Assembly (NCBI GenBank): GCA_036873755.1
Contig: JAVTVY010045371.1
Location: 151,355-215,354, forward strand
DNA length: 64,000 bases
Direction of reading: 5' to 3'
Source of the DNA: Hanleya hanleyi
Taxonomy: Eukaryota; Mollusca; Polyplacophora; Lepidopleurida; Hanleyidae
In this document: positions 50,009-61,092 of the stretch, piece by piece
How positions within the stretch are numbered: position 1 is the stretch's first letter
Layout: each line of letters starts with the position of its first letter
Notes under the pieces: generated by a model
Seen by the model: the letters and a program-made list of their open reading frames with translations, nothing else
Told to the model about the DNA's origin: nothing
Databases searched by the model: none
Program-made: the position numbers and the translations under genes

Positions 50009-50115
50009 AAAAGGTCAAGGTCGTTCGCTTATATTTTGTCACCTTCCCACAAGGTCAAAGTCATACCAAATTTTCGTTTCTCCAATTCGAGGTCAAGATC
50101 AAGGTCAAGGTCCAA

Positions 50116-53100
50116 TGCTTTCTGTGTTGGATACAATGTTATATGGTAAAAGCCTGTATAACGCACAATTCATCAACACAACATGCAATAAATCAGCCAA
50201 ATATGCTCCAATCCATCTGAAACTTTCACAAATAGTCCACAGTGTGAAGTAGAACATGGGAAAAATTCAATTTGCTTGCTTGTGGTTAAAAATTTACATC
50301 CACTTTGAATTTTCTTTGAAAACATAGTGACATTTTGAACGATCCCAACTTGAACGATACAACTTCAGAAAAATTGAGCGACTTCGGCTAAAAGTAAAAG
50401 CATATATACACTCAAATATATGCCAGGACAGCGTTTTTCATTGAAAAGTCGGAAAATTCATTTTCGACAATATTGTCAAATTATAACGTTATTAGAACGT
50501 TATTATCACCTCAAACAAGTGCATATGTGTTATAGTCAATTAGTGAATTATATTACCTTTCCAAAAAGACCAAATACTCTCAACAGTGGATTTTACTAAA
50601 CAGAGCTACATTAGACCCTATTATTTTCTGAATCCCTATGGTGCAAAACGTATTTTAAAAGCATAAATTAGGAATACCTTTTTCGAAACGGACAAATTTT
50701 TACGTCTATTTCATTGGAAAAAGTCACATTTAGTCAATTTTGCATCATTTATTTTGGAGTTATGCCTCCGTGCGCCATAACAAGTGTTATATTTTACCTA
50801 TGTACCCAGATTTGTCTACAAGTTCAGAAAAATTGAGCGACTTCGGCTAAAAGAGTAAGCATATATAGACTCAAATATATGCCAAGACATTGAAAAATCT
50901 AAAATTTCTTTTTGGACAATGTTGTCGATTTATGACGTTATTAGAACGTTATCCTCGCCTCAAACATGCACAAATGTGTTATAGTCAGTTATTGCAATTT
51001 ATTACCTTTCCAAAAAGACCAAATACTCTATAGTTGGAAGCATTCTAACTATTTACGGAGTGATTTTCTAGCTATACCCCATTTGGAAATTGAACGGCAC
51101 ATTTTTTCTAACATACATATGTTAGTGACTATTATATTCCGAATCCCAATGGTGTGAAACGTATTTAAAAAGCATAAATTCGGAACACATTTTTTTAAAC
51201 GGACAAATTTTTACTGAAAAAAACGGGAAAAGGTCACATTTGTTCAAATTTGCATGATTTATTTTGGGGTTACCTATCCATGCATCTTACCAACTGTTAT
51301 ATTTCATTAATGTACCCAGTTTTATCTATCAATACCCATAAATTGAGTGCCTTGGGCGAAAATGGTATCGACTGAAACATATGCCAAGATAGCGAAAATA
51401 ACCCATGCGTAGGGAAAGTGACTTAAGGACCACAAGAATGAACTTTGGCCCTTTGGCCTTGTTTAGTTCTGACGTCTTGTCGGTTTAGAGAAATATTGTT
51501 CGTATTCTAAACGTTGAAAGTTCTTGCTTATAATACAACCACATTTTCACTAAACCGAATCCTTTATTTCTGTTATTCGGAAACCAATAGCATATGTGGT
51601 CCTCACCCGAAAAGCGCGTGTATACATGGCCCGCCTTCTGCTCGAATCTTCTCAGCGTACTTATGGTATACATAACACAAAAGAGACGAGTGCTGCTGAT
51701 ATAATACAGTAATATATTTGTTAAACCGACCCTTGTATTTTTTGTGAATAAGAAATTAACCTCTCATGTGGTCCTTATGTAACAGCGAAACTGGTTCCCG
51801 AAAACTGGTTTCCGATTGATTCGGGTGTCCCAACACGGCACATTTTTTCTAACATACATATGTTGGGGACTATTATATCCCGAATCCCAATGGTGCGAAA
51901 CGTATTTAAAAAGCATAAATTAGGAACACATTTTTTTAAACGGACAAATTTTACTGAAAAAAACGGGAAAAGGTCACATTTGTTCAAATTTACATGATTT
52001 ATTTTGGGGTTACCTATCCATGCATCATACAAACTGTTATATTTTACTAATGTACCCAGTTTTATCTATCAATACCCATAAATTGAGTGCCTTGGGCGAA
52101 AATGGTATCGACTGAAACATATGCCAAGATAGCGAAAATAACCCATGCGTAGGGAAAGTGACTTAAGGACCACAAGAATGAACTTTGGCCCTTTGGCCTT
52201 GCTTAGTTCTGACGTCTTGTCGGTTTAGAGAAATATTGTTCGTATTCTAAACGTTGAAAGTTCTTGCTTATAATACGACCACATTTTCACTAAACCGAAT
52301 CCTTTATTTCTGTTATTCGGAAACCAATAGCATATGTGGTCCTCACCCGAAAAGCGCTTGTATACATGGCCCGCCTTCTGCTCGAATCTTCTCAGCGTAC
52401 TTATGGTATATATAACACAAAAGAGACGAGTGTTGCTGATATAATACAGTAATATATTTGTTAAACCGACCCTTGTATTTTTTGTGAATAAGAAATTAAC
52501 CTCTCATGTGGTCCTTATGTAACAACGAAACTGGTTCCCGAAAACTGGTTTCCGATTGATTCGGGCGTCCCAACACGGCACATTTTTTCTAACATATATA
52601 TTATAGACTATTATATTCCGAATCCCAATGGTGCGAAACGTATTTAAAAAGCATAAATTAGGAACACATTTTTTTAAACGGACTTTTTACTGAAAAAAAC
52701 GGGAAAATGGTATCGACTGAAACATATGCCAAGATAGCGAAAATAACCCATGCGTAGAGGAAGTGACTAAAGGACCACATTTAGTACCATTTATCTTTCG
52801 ATGTCCTTTTGAGGCAGAACAGCACTGGTTTAAGTTGTATAATGTTGTAGATTAGGCTCTCATCACCTGTCTATAATATACATGATTTTTTTCTGTCAAC
52901 AGTCTGGGGCATTTGTTTTTGACACTGTAACACGAAAGCTCCATTGAATTAGCATGTAAATGTGAGAATCCCTGTGTTTTAAACAGGTTGAATTTCGAAG
53001 ACATTTTCTAACATAACTTTTGGACCTGAATGATGGGAAAGTAATGAGACAAAAATTAACCTAAACCTTAGTATTTTTAGTCGTCTAGGTAGCCAAACAT
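50116..53100. repeat. complex satellite region, 460 to 740-bp units
   Basis: The blocks AAAATTGAGCGACTTCGGCT (about 50368 and 50830) and AAATTGAGTGCCTTGGGCGA (51349 and 52089) mark successive units. The 51311-52050 unit (740 bp) is nearly repeated at 52051-52760, with a partial third piece (52575-52780). All units share CGGACAAATTTTTAC and AAACGTATTTAAAAAGCATAAAT. Small frames within them are not genes. Confidence 0.8.
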
Positions 53101-53690
53101 ATGTGGTCTTGCGGTAACTTCATTTGTATCTTTTAACCCAGGAAACTTTTCCAACTATTTCAAACACTTTTCTTTGGGATATCCCATATAATAATTGTGC
53201 TTAATTTGAGACATAGATAACTTGCATAAAATAAAAGCAAAAGAACTTCTAAACCGGATAAAATATGATCTAGAATAAAGGCAACACATCTGGTCTTGCG
53301 GTAACTTCATTCGTATCTGTTAACCCAGGAAACTTTTCCAACTCTTTCAAACACTTTTCTTTGCGATATCCCATATAATTTTTGTGTTGATTTTGAGACA
53401 TAGTTAACTTGCTTAAAATAAAAGCAAAAGAATTTCTAAACCGGATAAAATATGCACTAGAATAAAGGCAACACATCTGGTCTTGCGGTAACTTCATTCG
53501 TATCTGTTAACCCAGGAAACTTTTCCAACTCTTTCAAACACTTTTCTTTGCGATATCCCATATAATTTTTGTGTTGATTTTGAGACATAGTTAACTTGCT
53601 TAAAATAAAAGCAATATAATTTCTAAACCGGATAAAATATGCACTAGAATAAAGGCAACACATCTGGTCTTACAGTAACTTCATCTGAAC
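53100..53690. repeat. 187-bp satellite, three units plus a partial one
   Basis: GGTCTTGCGGTAACTTCATT recurs at 53105, 53292 and 53479 and, altered, at 53666, exactly 187 apart. The minus-strand 68-75 codon frames in it are repeat shadows. Confidence 0.9.
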
Positions 53691-54020
53691 GTTACATAGA
53701 GACAACATGATATTTCAAACACTGCGACCTAAAAAAATAACAAACGGTTTAGAAAACTAATAACTGTATCCTAATTTGCTAACAATCTTACATTGACACA
53801 CCAAATTTCAATCTAAACCTATGAGTGTACATTAGATCAAAATTTTCGAACAAAAGGACCACATACTGTAGGTGACAAAGGGACCATCGCAGGGTACACA
53901 AGGACCACATAGGGTACAAAGGGACCACATGGGTTATGGTAGTCTCTGAGTTGGTCCTTCTGTAACGTTGAAGTTACAAAGAGACCAGTTGAGGTTACAT
54001 AAGGACGTAAACCTGTTTCA
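53691..54020. other. short-repeat spacer next to the telomeric tract
   Basis: Contains repeated AAGG(G)ACCACAT(A/G)GG(G)T motifs at 53860-54000; no gene. Confidence 0.5.
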
Positions 54021-54132
54021 CTAACCCCTAACCCTAACCCTAACCCTAACCCCCTAACCCTAACCCTAACCCCTAACCCCTAACCCTAACCTTAACCCTA
54101 ACCCCTAACCCTAACCCCTAACCCTAACCCTA
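54021..54132 (+). repeat. interstitial telomeric repeat (CCCTAA)n
   Basis: About 112 bp of CTAACC and CCCTAACC units with C-number variants and one CCTTAA. The C-rich strand is on top, as at the left end of a chromosome. It is joined without spacer to LINE coding sequence at 54133. Confidence 0.95.
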
Positions 54133-56862
54133 CGTTCGAAAGCCCAGTGGGCACTCGAGAGTGACAGAAACACTGGTTATTTTATGTCTCTTGAAAAGTA
54201 TCGTCAGAATAATAAACTATTAACTGAGATTGTAAATTCCACTGGCGATATTTTAACTGACACTGATAGCATAGTGAATGTGGTAAAAGATTTTTATGAA
54301 ACACTGTATGAGGAGGATGAAATAGATTTGGATGCTATGAATGAATTATTTAGAAATATTAATGTGTCACTTAATGATGATGATAGAGAAGTCTGTGATT
54401 TAGATATTACACAAGATGAGTTGTTGGACGCTATAAGAGGTTTATCCCTAAATAAAAGTCCAGGGAATGACGGGCTAACGGTGGAGTTTTACCAGTATTT
54501 CTGGCCAGAACTTTGTGATATTTTGTTTGCTATCTATAATGATGTGTTCAAGAATGGTGAATTGACCAGATCTATGAAAGCCGGTGTGATTACTCTGGTA
54601 TATAAGCAGAAGGGTGAAAAGAATAACCTAAAAAATTGGAGACCCATCACATTACTCAATGTAGATTACAAAATTTTATCTCGTTGTTTAGCTAATAGAC
54701 TGAAGAATGTAATAGGAAGTGTTGTGTCTTCAAATCAATCCTGTTGTGTTCCTGGTCGAGATATTTCTGATACTATCGCCAGTTTAAGAGATGTTATCAC
54801 TTATGTTGAAAATGATAATATGGAGGCATTTTTCCTTAAGTTAGATCAAGAAAAAGCCTTTGATCGTGTGTCGCATACTTATTTGATCGAGGTGTTAAGA
54901 AAATTTGGGTTTGGAGATGCCTTTATACGATGGATAGAGGTATTTTATAATGATGTCAGGAGTGCGGTAAAGGTTAACGGATACCTCACTCCTTATTTTA
55001 GTGTTAAAAAATCTGTCCGTCAGGGGTGTCCGATTTCAGCAATGCTGTATGTTTTGAGTGTTGAGCCTTTGTGTACATTAGTCAGAAATTCAAACTTAAC
55101 TGGGATACAAATACCAGGCTCCAATGTTATATCACTAGATTATGAACACGCGGATGATCTAACTTTGACATTAGCGGACAAAGAATCTGTTTTATCTGTT
55201 TTTAATGTTTGTAAAGTGTATTGCAGAGCATCTAATGCTCGGATTAACATGGATAAAAACGAATTATTATATGTTGGTAAAAATATGCCTGACAATTTTG
55301 TGAATAATATTGAGGTAAAGCGCGATTGTATAAAGGTGCTTGGTGTTTGGCTGGGACCATCACGCAATATATGTCATGCATATAATTGGGAAAGCAAAGT
55401 TAAGAGCATAACTGATTTACTTGTTCGTTGGAAACAACGTAAATTGACACTCAATGGTAGAGCCACTGTTATTTCAACATTAGTGATGTCAAGGTTATGG
55501 TATACTCTTATGGTGGTGTCTATTCCAAATTCTTATGTACTGAAACTTAAAGAGGTGTGTTTAAAATTTCTCTGGAGTGATAAATCACATTTGATTGCAT
55601 ATCAAACTGTTATAAATGATCGGTGTCTTGGTGGGTTGAATATCCCTGATATTCTGATGAAACTGAGAGCCTTCCGCTTAAAGTTTCTATCCCGTTATTT
55701 GAATAATTCTATCCATCCAGTATGGAAGGCTTGTATGAGTTATTTTCTCCAAAGATGTGGTGATCTTAATCTTACGTTTGAATTATTCTATATGTCTTAC
55801 AAACATAGCGTTTTTAACTCCCTCTCGATTTTTTATAAAGAAATGTTTTTGGCCTGGTATGACCTGCTAAAACAGGCTGATATTATGCTAGTATCCCGTG
55901 ATCAGTTTTGGTCTCAACCAGTCTTTTATGACCCAAGGTTAACGGTAAATGGGAGACGTATAGCATCTGAACTGTTTCTTCGTTCTGGACTTGTCACTGT
56001 AAAAGACTTCTTGTATGAGGTGATCCCGGGTTTCCTGCCTAATAATGCGATTTGTGAAAAAGTCCAAGGATTTTTTCCTGATGTTCAGCTATCAAAGGTC
56101 ACTCTAATGTATGAGTTAATTAAGTCATGTATCCCGCATTGTTGGGTTATACCTGAAAATTCTGTACCCGGTAAAGGGGAGATAACTATACAATTTGCTC
56201 ACTGTTCTCGCACATTATTAGAATTGAGAAGCAGAGATTTCTATACACTCTTGCGGAAAAACGTTGCTAAAATACCCACATCGACTGACTTCTGGTCTGT
56301 TAATCTTCCCAACATAGAACTTTCAGGATATTGGAAACTTGTGTATTTACCAGGAAAAACACCTGAATGTTGTGACTTAGATTTCAAAATATGCCATAAT
56401 ATATTGTATACATTATCTAAGTTGTATAAGATTGGGATTTTTAATTCAAATCTCTGCAAACTCTGTAATACAGCTCCTGAAGATTTGTTGCATCTTTTTA
56501 TCTTTTGTCCTGAATTAACTCAGTTTCGAGATTATTTAGGCAACTTATTGGAGGGCATGTTCCGTTACTGTCCAGTGTATGTTTTGAATAGCTTGGATTT
56601 TAATGTACTTTTACTTTTCGGCTACAAAGGAAGCAATACAAAGGTGAATTCTTATTTCGTAAATCTCATCTGTTCTGTGGCCAGATTGTCTATAGAGAGA
56701 AGGCGGCGGATGAGAATATTCCATAATTCAAACTTAAATATTTCGTTGTTCTTTCGAAGTTATTTAGAAAATTGTGTGAAATGGTCAAAGTTTCATCTAC
56801 AGAGTAAAAACAATTATGCACTGTTTAACAAGCTATATAAACGATCTTCTCGCTGTGGATAA
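54133..56862 (+). pseudogene. LINE ORF2 fragment: RT and C-terminal region, frame open throughout
   Basis: The frame is already open at the telomere junction (KAQWALESDRNTGYF stands before the first ATG at 54184), so the ATG is internal. RT motifs: LNKSPGNDGLTVEFY, WRPITLLNVDYKILS, VPGRDISD, KLDQEKAFDRVSH (motif A), RQGCPISAMLY (motif B), EHADDLTL (motif C, the usual Tyr/Phe replaced by His but both Asp kept), LGVWLG. A Cys-His tail LCKLCNTAPEDLLHLFIFC is at about 56450-56515. There is no stop or frameshift over 900 codons, pointing to a young copy. The last residues (from about 56830) are read from element B. The endonuclease is missing through 5' truncation. Confidence 0.88.
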
Positions 56863-57298
56863 TCGCTATATAAATGACGCAGTGAAGGATATATATCCAC
56901 CTTCACTGGATTTGAAGGAAACTACAGATAGCCCCACAGGCACATCTTATTTAGATCTCTATCTCTATAAAAATGAAGCGGGCATTCTCTCTCGTCGACT
57001 TTATGACAAAAGAGATGATTACAATTTCGACATCGTAAACTATCCCTTTCTGGATAGTAATATTCCAGTGGGACCTGCATATGGCGTATACATATTTCGC
57101 TTAGTAGCATTTGCTAGATCCTGTGTTAAATGTGATGATTTTAATCAACGTCACAAAACATTGTTGCAGAAACTTATAAAACAGGGTTATTCCACCAAGC
57201 GCCTCCACTCAAAGTTTCTCAAATTTGGCGATACATATCGCATGCTGATAAAAAAATACGAACGTAGCGTACAAGATCTATGGCGCTACGTTTCGTAA
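56816..57298 (+). pseudogene. C-terminal part of an RT-like protein
   Basis: The frame begins at the RT active-site region (SYINDLLAVDNRY, where the usual second motif would be Y-x-D-D; the first Asp is Asn here). It continues with TSYLDLYLY, LYDKRDDYNFDIVNYPF, NIPVGPAYGVYIFRLVAFA and KLIKQGYSTKRL, a C-terminal signature I know from many animal RT-like genes whose class I cannot name with certainty. The fingers, palm and any other domains upstream are missing. The ATG at 56816 is in the host LINE sequence and is not a real start. Confidence 0.7.
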
Positions 57299-57700
57299 CT
57301 TGTGTCTAATTCCGCTTAACCCGGGGCTAGGGGCCGTATGAACCCATGTACTTCAAGATCCTCATGGTACTCATATGAACAGTCACAATCAAAGCGTGAC
57401 TGAGATACATCATTTTTAGATGACGACTCTATAACGAATATTATGGATTAAGAATACTGATCAGCGATACGGATTTGATATTTTTGGAACATCATGATGT
57501 CTTGCCGGCATCATTGAAACTGTTGACCGCTTCTCTCTTGCAGGAAACAAGCCTATGTTTATGTATACTATGATTGTCTTTTTGAATTTGGTGCTAATAC
57601 TGTTATGTGGAAAATGGAATAGGTCTTTGGATTATGGACGCGGATATTCTCTAATGGACGACGGCTGGATTATGAATGACGGACTAGACGCTTGTAATTC
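56830..57700 (+). mobile_element. RT-encoding retroelement (element B, copy 2), 5'-truncated
   Basis: It shares its 3' 570 bp with window positions 1-570 and ends at the same base. The left border lies near 56830, where the host LINE frame gives way to a different RT frame exactly around its catalytic motif. The 57299-57700 part is 3' UTR. No poly(A) tail. Target duplication is not resolvable. Confidence 0.75.
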
Positions 57701-57981
57701 TAAAACTTAACCCATATGTTAAGTGTCTTGATGACCTCACTGTTGTTTGTAAATTTTGAAAGCATGTGTACTGTTGTGAAGATGCATTCTCCTGACATTT
57801 TTTGTGAATATGTTGGATACTTTGTGTATGAGGTAAAGCGACCTTCTTGTGACATAGCACCCATGTGTGATATCTTTCAATAGTTGTTTTTAATCTGCTA
57901 TGTTATCAAGTTATGCGATGTAAATATATATGTATATGTAATTGATTGAATAATATTCAATAAGAAAAAAAAGAAAAAAAA

Positions 57982-58033
57982 AGCACGCTGGGCTCTAAAT
58001 CCAGCGATCCGAGTTCAAATCTCGGTAGAACCC
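57982..58033 (+). pseudogene. 3' half of a Gln-like tRNA with CUA anticodon, cut by a LINE tail
   Basis: Identical to 61041-61092 from the 3' side of the D-arm (AGCACGCTGG) through the anticodon and T-arms to AGAACCC. The LINE A-tail replaces the acceptor 5' arm and most of the D-arm, so no tRNA can fold. Confidence 0.9.
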
Positions 58034-59804
58034 TAATGTTTTGTTTTTTCCTTCTAACATTTGTTTTTGTTATTTTTCATCGATGCATCGATTTGAACGT
58101 CTCATTGAAGATTGGAAATTTGTATTTTGTTTTATTTTTACAGGTTTTTTCCCACATTTAACGAAAAAAGGAAATTTGTAACAAATTAGTACAAAACACA
58201 TTCGCGCTGGTGGCTCTGGGCATGCATCACGTTCAAGACTTAAGTCCTCTCCACTCCATCACTGGATAGGCTGCTACCCCTATTCCAGTAACCAGTTCTT
58301 GAGCTACATGTGTTCCCAGCCTCCACCGCTTCATAAAGGGAGGAATGCATCATGATCCTAATGCCATCAGAGGTTACGCTTTCCTCAAATATTCGATGCA
58401 ACCACGTCTGTCGAGAGACAGATCTAGAATTGGTTTCGTAGACTGGTCCCAGCAAAGTCCATGAGAAACTTTGTGATACTGTAAACTGAGCACCAGTTGT
58501 ATTATATACCCAGATACTCAGGGAACGGTCTTACAACGGGCCTTCAACCTTGCTGTTTTGCGCATTTGGGCCTGTTGTAAATTTAAAGCAAACAGGTTGG
58601 TCTTTACTTTCCTAACGGATACGCACTACGCAGATCGAGGATAAATCTATTTCACGAAAAATTCAAGAAGAATTCTATAGGGCATTATATTTGACAATTG
58701 TGGGTGAATATTTTCAAAGAGATTTTGAGAATTAGCCAGGGTAATACATGTTTGTTTCCCTTGGTATGGTCGTAAATAATCTGGTTATCTTCGATGCAAT
58801 GTACGTCGATTACGTTGAACTGATAAGTGGATACATGACCAAATTCTAATTAATGCTTCCAATTCTTTGGAAGACTTACTAAGATTGTTTTGATTATTTT
58901 TATTATTATTCTACCAGATTTTGTCATTCATTTTTCTCAGAAGCTATAAGGTTGCCAAAAATCGCATAATGTATCAAAAGTTCCTTTGTTTGATATTACA
59001 CAAACGACGAGTCGGATTGTTCTGATATTTGGCATACCTATTCAGCGTATAACGGGTATAATGCCAGTGAAATTTCAGCATGATCGCCTTATTAATTTCA
59101 GAGGTATTATAGAACGTGACATTTGAATAGGTCTGAGCTTATGGCTGAAACTATACTCAACAAAAGCAAAAGCTGAGAAGCGCTATTTTGGGACGACTAA
59201 TTTCCAAGCTCCACTTTCTCCATTCAAGTCTCTTCTGGACAGTTTTCTGTACCTATTTTAACCTACTAACATTTTCGGTTCGATGAAGGAGCCATCTAGG
59301 GCGCAAACAAAGGCCATAAACATGTTTCCCATCTCCTGCTGACCACGAAAAGGTGTTTTTTGAAGCTCTAAATCCATTTCTGAATTTTCGTCATGTTTTT
59401 AACAACATACACCATAGGTTTCTGCGCATGAAACAATGTTATCGCAATTGCAACAACAGTCTAGATATGGAAGCCATCATAACTGCTTGCAGTTCTATTT
59501 GTTTTTGTTAATTTTTTCAATAAATTGAATTTTATGGTTATGGGTATGTAGAAATAACTTCCTTCTTAAACCATTTCTATAAGCCGATGAAAGGCACTCC
59601 TCTGACATCGGATCTGGGCAATATTTTGCTCGGAATCGAGTAATTTTCATTATCCGTTCTCAGTTCTGAGAAAAACTAATTTTGCGTACACACATTCTGG
59701 ACGTATTCCACGTTCATCGTATTTTCCTATTTTTAATTCTCTGTACCATCAAGTTATAATTTGCGTTCCTCGTTTTGTGAGATTCGTTATTTACGTTCCC
59801 GTTC
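57983..59804 (+). repeat. 1.8-kb duplication, copy 1
   Basis: Nearly identical to 61042-62872 from the tRNA through ACGTTCCCGTTC. The copies differ by scattered substitutions and a short insertion near 62300 in copy 2. A 71-codon minus-strand frame (58240-58455, MLGPVYETNSRSVSRQTW) is kept in both copies, with one residue changed, but has no recognised domain. Confidence 0.95.
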
Positions 59805-61020
59805 ATACCGTCAATCTCGTATAAATTGCTTGACTGCAAGATGGGACGCAACTCTAGCGGATTCAGCTCTTCTGTGAGAAGAAGTGAGAGGAGCATCACT
59901 GTAACCAGTAGGTCATTCTCCAGCTCGCCGGGTATCTATTGGAGCAATCATCAGCTTGCAAGCAGACTGGCTTGGGCAGTAATTGGTGCCATTTTTGGAA
60001 GCTCACTAAGGGCCCTTACTAGCATTCAGAAAGCATTGGAACTGCATCCACTTTCTTCTTTCGTTGGTTCATTTATGACACGTGCTGAAAAAATCCCCAC
60101 AAATCCTCTTCTTCGATTCCGTAGTCCAATTTTGAAATTCCAATGGCGGTATAGGCCTATAAATATTTTTATGAATCCACATCCGAAAACCGTCCTTAAA
60201 TATCACCCACGTTACTTATATGGGTTATTTTGGTTACAGTTTTGGAGTAGGCCTATATAATGAAATATGTTGTCAACTGTGGACAATTTCGAACGTTTTA
60301 CGATGTTTGCTCCGCTGCATGTACTGACATTAACAACATTATTCAACAGCGTGGTAGCTAAAAAAAGACACACTTGAAATATTCACGAATTGTTTTTTCT
60401 TCGTTCTTCGTATTTGGATTAATTTTTTCTTTTTTTTCTCCGTACTAGAGATGTTTTTGTACGTTCACACGATCGCTTACCCCCACCGCTTGTCCCCCTC
60501 CTTAAATAGGCGCTCAGAGAAGATTTTTTTGACAAATACTTCTAATTGATTTACAGAATTTCCCGCCAGTGTCCATGCACGACAGAAACAGCCAAATCAG
60601 ATAGTTCGATAAACAGTTTGGGTGTGCATAAACCAGAATTGAAAATACACAAATTGATATATATTTGTTCAAATCTTTTACGAAATTCAAAACCATCTAT
60701 GACTGAGTGATAATACCGTACGGTATCATAACGGTGTTCGGAAACGGTCTCAATCCCGGTAAAAGCGCATGTCGCTCTTTCAACGGTCCTTTTCAGGGCC
60801 AACCAAAATTTACCGTCATTCCTCGAGAAATACTGGCCCTCTTCGCTTACGGAGCGGACCGGGTTTGGAAATTAGACTACAGCACTAATTCACATTCTCG
60901 CTGCACCAGAGACATGCTACCACAATGCCCCTGGCTTATAATGGAAGCAAGCGTAGTATGTGATAAATATTCATGAGCGTGAAGAGTCCAGCACAAAGCC
61001 GACGTCTGGACATACATGCT
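59805..61020. other. spacer between the duplicated tRNA segments
   Basis: No convincing gene. A plus-strand frame of 144 codons (59826-60260) is Ser/Arg-rich without a known domain. A histone-type stem-loop lies at 60785. Confidence 0.4.
60785..60800 (+). promoter_or_regulatory. histone-type 3' stem-loop, orphan
   Basis: GGTCCTTTTCAGGGCC forms a 6-bp stem (one G-T pair) with a TTTC loop, preceded by CAAC and followed by AACCAAAA. This matches the replication-dependent histone mRNA 3' element bound by SLBP. No histone coding tail is recognised upstream in any frame, so it may be a remnant of a histone gene or a chance hairpin. Confidence 0.5.
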
Positions 61021-61092
61021 CGTTCCGTGGTGTAATGGTTAGCACGCTGGGCTCTAAATCCAGCGATCCGAGTTCAAATCTCGGTAGAACCC
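61021..61092 (+). tRNA. tRNA, Gln-like body with CUA anticodon (suppressor-type)
   Basis: A 72-nt cloverleaf: D-stem GTGT/GCAC with loop AATGGTTA; anticodon stem CTGGG/TCCAG with loop CTCTAAA, giving anticodon CTA (61054-61056), which would read UAG; perfect T-stem CCGAG/CTCGG with TTCAAAT. A and B boxes are intact. The acceptor stem is weak: C-C at the first pair, C-A at the sixth and G-T at the seventh. The body is close to animal tRNA-Gln (recalled), which has CTG or TTG. It may be a degenerate tRNA-Gln copy or a suppressor-like tRNA. Confidence 0.75.

Larger units (their letters stand above)
47505..50115. repeat. large inverted repeat rich in AAGGTCA, split by a LINE
   Basis: The left arm (about 47520-47690, with TGACCTTGACCTTGACC) pairs with 47737-47819 and then, beyond the LINE, with 50023-50115: CATCACATATCAAAAGGTCA is at 47796 and its complement at 47625; CGCTTATAT and CAAATTTTCG continue the pairing after the LINE. 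The repeated AAGGTCA is the half site of monomer-binding nuclear receptors (ERR/NR5A type); whether any receptor binds is unknown. Confidence 0.75.
54133..57981 (+). mobile_element. L1/Tx1-like LINE, 5'-truncated, tail in a tRNA gene, interrupted by element B
   Basis: Parts: RT-coding segment 54133 to about 56830, and 3' UTR 57701-57981. The UTR ends with ATTCAATAAG and an A-rich tail followed at once by the 3' half of a tRNA (57982). The 5' border is the telomeric tract rather than the other tRNA half, so at least one rearrangement occurred besides ordinary insertion. Tx1-group LINEs that target RNA genes are known; membership is inferred from RT style and target. Confidence 0.8.

Noticed and set aside
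58240..58455. 71-codon minus-strand frame present in both 1.8-kb copies
   Set aside because: The copies are too young for conservation to mean selection; no domain or splice context.
60707..60976. 89-codon plus-strand frame over the histone-type stem-loop
   Set aside because: It has no similarity to any histone tail, and the hairpin would lie inside the coding region.
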